From Branchiostoma floridae (taxonomy: Eukaryota; Chordata; Leptocardii; Amphioxiformes; Branchiostomatidae), in assembly GCF_000003815.2 (NCBI RefSeq), contig NC_049990.1, positions 13,846,284-13,876,123 on the forward strand: a stretch of 29,840 nt of DNA, given 5' to 3'. This document shows positions 29,691-29,840 of the stretch, piece by piece. The notes beneath the pieces were generated by a model. That model had not been told where the DNA came from. It saw nothing but the letters and a program-made list of their open reading frames with translations, and did no database searches. The translations under genes and the position numbers were made by a program. Position 1 is the first letter of the stretch. The number at the start of each line of letters is the position of its first letter.

Positions 29691-29840
29691 GTACATATGT
29701 ACCTGTGCATGTGTGTAAGCATGTGTGTGCTTGTGTGTGTAATGTATGTGTATGTATAAATTTAAGTGTGTGTTAGTATATGTTTAAGTATGCGTGTGTG
29801 AGAGAATGTGTCTGTCAGTGTGTGTGTGTGTATGTGTGTG
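29691..29840. repeat. TG-rich microsatellite at window end
   Basis: Imperfect (TG)n with TGTATG and TGTAAG variants, running to the last base. Confidence 0.9.

Noticed and set aside
1-29840. CRISPR array, bacterial operon or phage-type system
   Set aside because: The repeats lack spacers of uniform length, and all recognised genes are split animal genes or eukaryotic transposons.

Overview
The window looks like nuclear DNA of an invertebrate chordate, most probably a lancelet (Branchiostoma). This is an inference. Multi-exon animal genes have GT-AG introns of 0.3-2 kb, the closest matches I recall are vertebrate-type gene families (FAXC, GALNT, lysophospholipid/cannabinoid-type GPCR), and every intron is packed with short transposon derivatives. 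The species cannot be proven from the sequence alone.

Layout. (1) 1-1262: the last two coding exons of a FAXC-like (failed axon connections; GST/metaxin-fold) gene entering from the left edge. (2) 3374-9533 (+): a complete five-exon tandem paralog of the same gene; its introns hold two hAT-like elements, an 804-bp foldback element, a SINE tail and a 21-bp minisatellite that is also present in the same intron of the first copy. (3) 9572-14990: a transposon-rich spacer with a Harbinger-type MITE, an internally deleted mariner with near-perfect inverted ends, and a ~115-bp tandem array interrupted by a tRNA-derived SINE. (4) 14991-16288 (-): an intronless class A GPCR of the LPA/S1P/cannabinoid type, broken by one frameshift and lacking the usual activation motifs. 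(5) 16435-21165: a retroelement graveyard with two tail-to-tail LINE 3' fragments around an unrecognised basic ORF, then a Penelope-like element (reverse transcriptase plus GIY-YIG nuclease) truncated at both ends. (6) 22847-29386 (-): the 3' seven exons of a polypeptide GalNAc-transferase (end of the catalytic domain plus the complete ricin-type lectin domain); upstream exons lie beyond the right edge. Its introns contain several foldback elements, some nested.

The host genes are unrelated in function: FAXC-like proteins are membrane-linked GST-fold proteins tied to axon development, GALNTs start mucin-type O-glycosylation in the Golgi, and the GPCR may be dead. No operon-like or cluster logic is visible. 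The most interesting material is the mobile DNA: a foldback family shared between the Penelope 5' flank and two GALNT introns, one copy with a perfect 12-bp target duplication; inverted repeats that bracket a single GALNT exon within 45 bp on each side; and a minisatellite that places POU octamer motifs at multiples of 21 bp.
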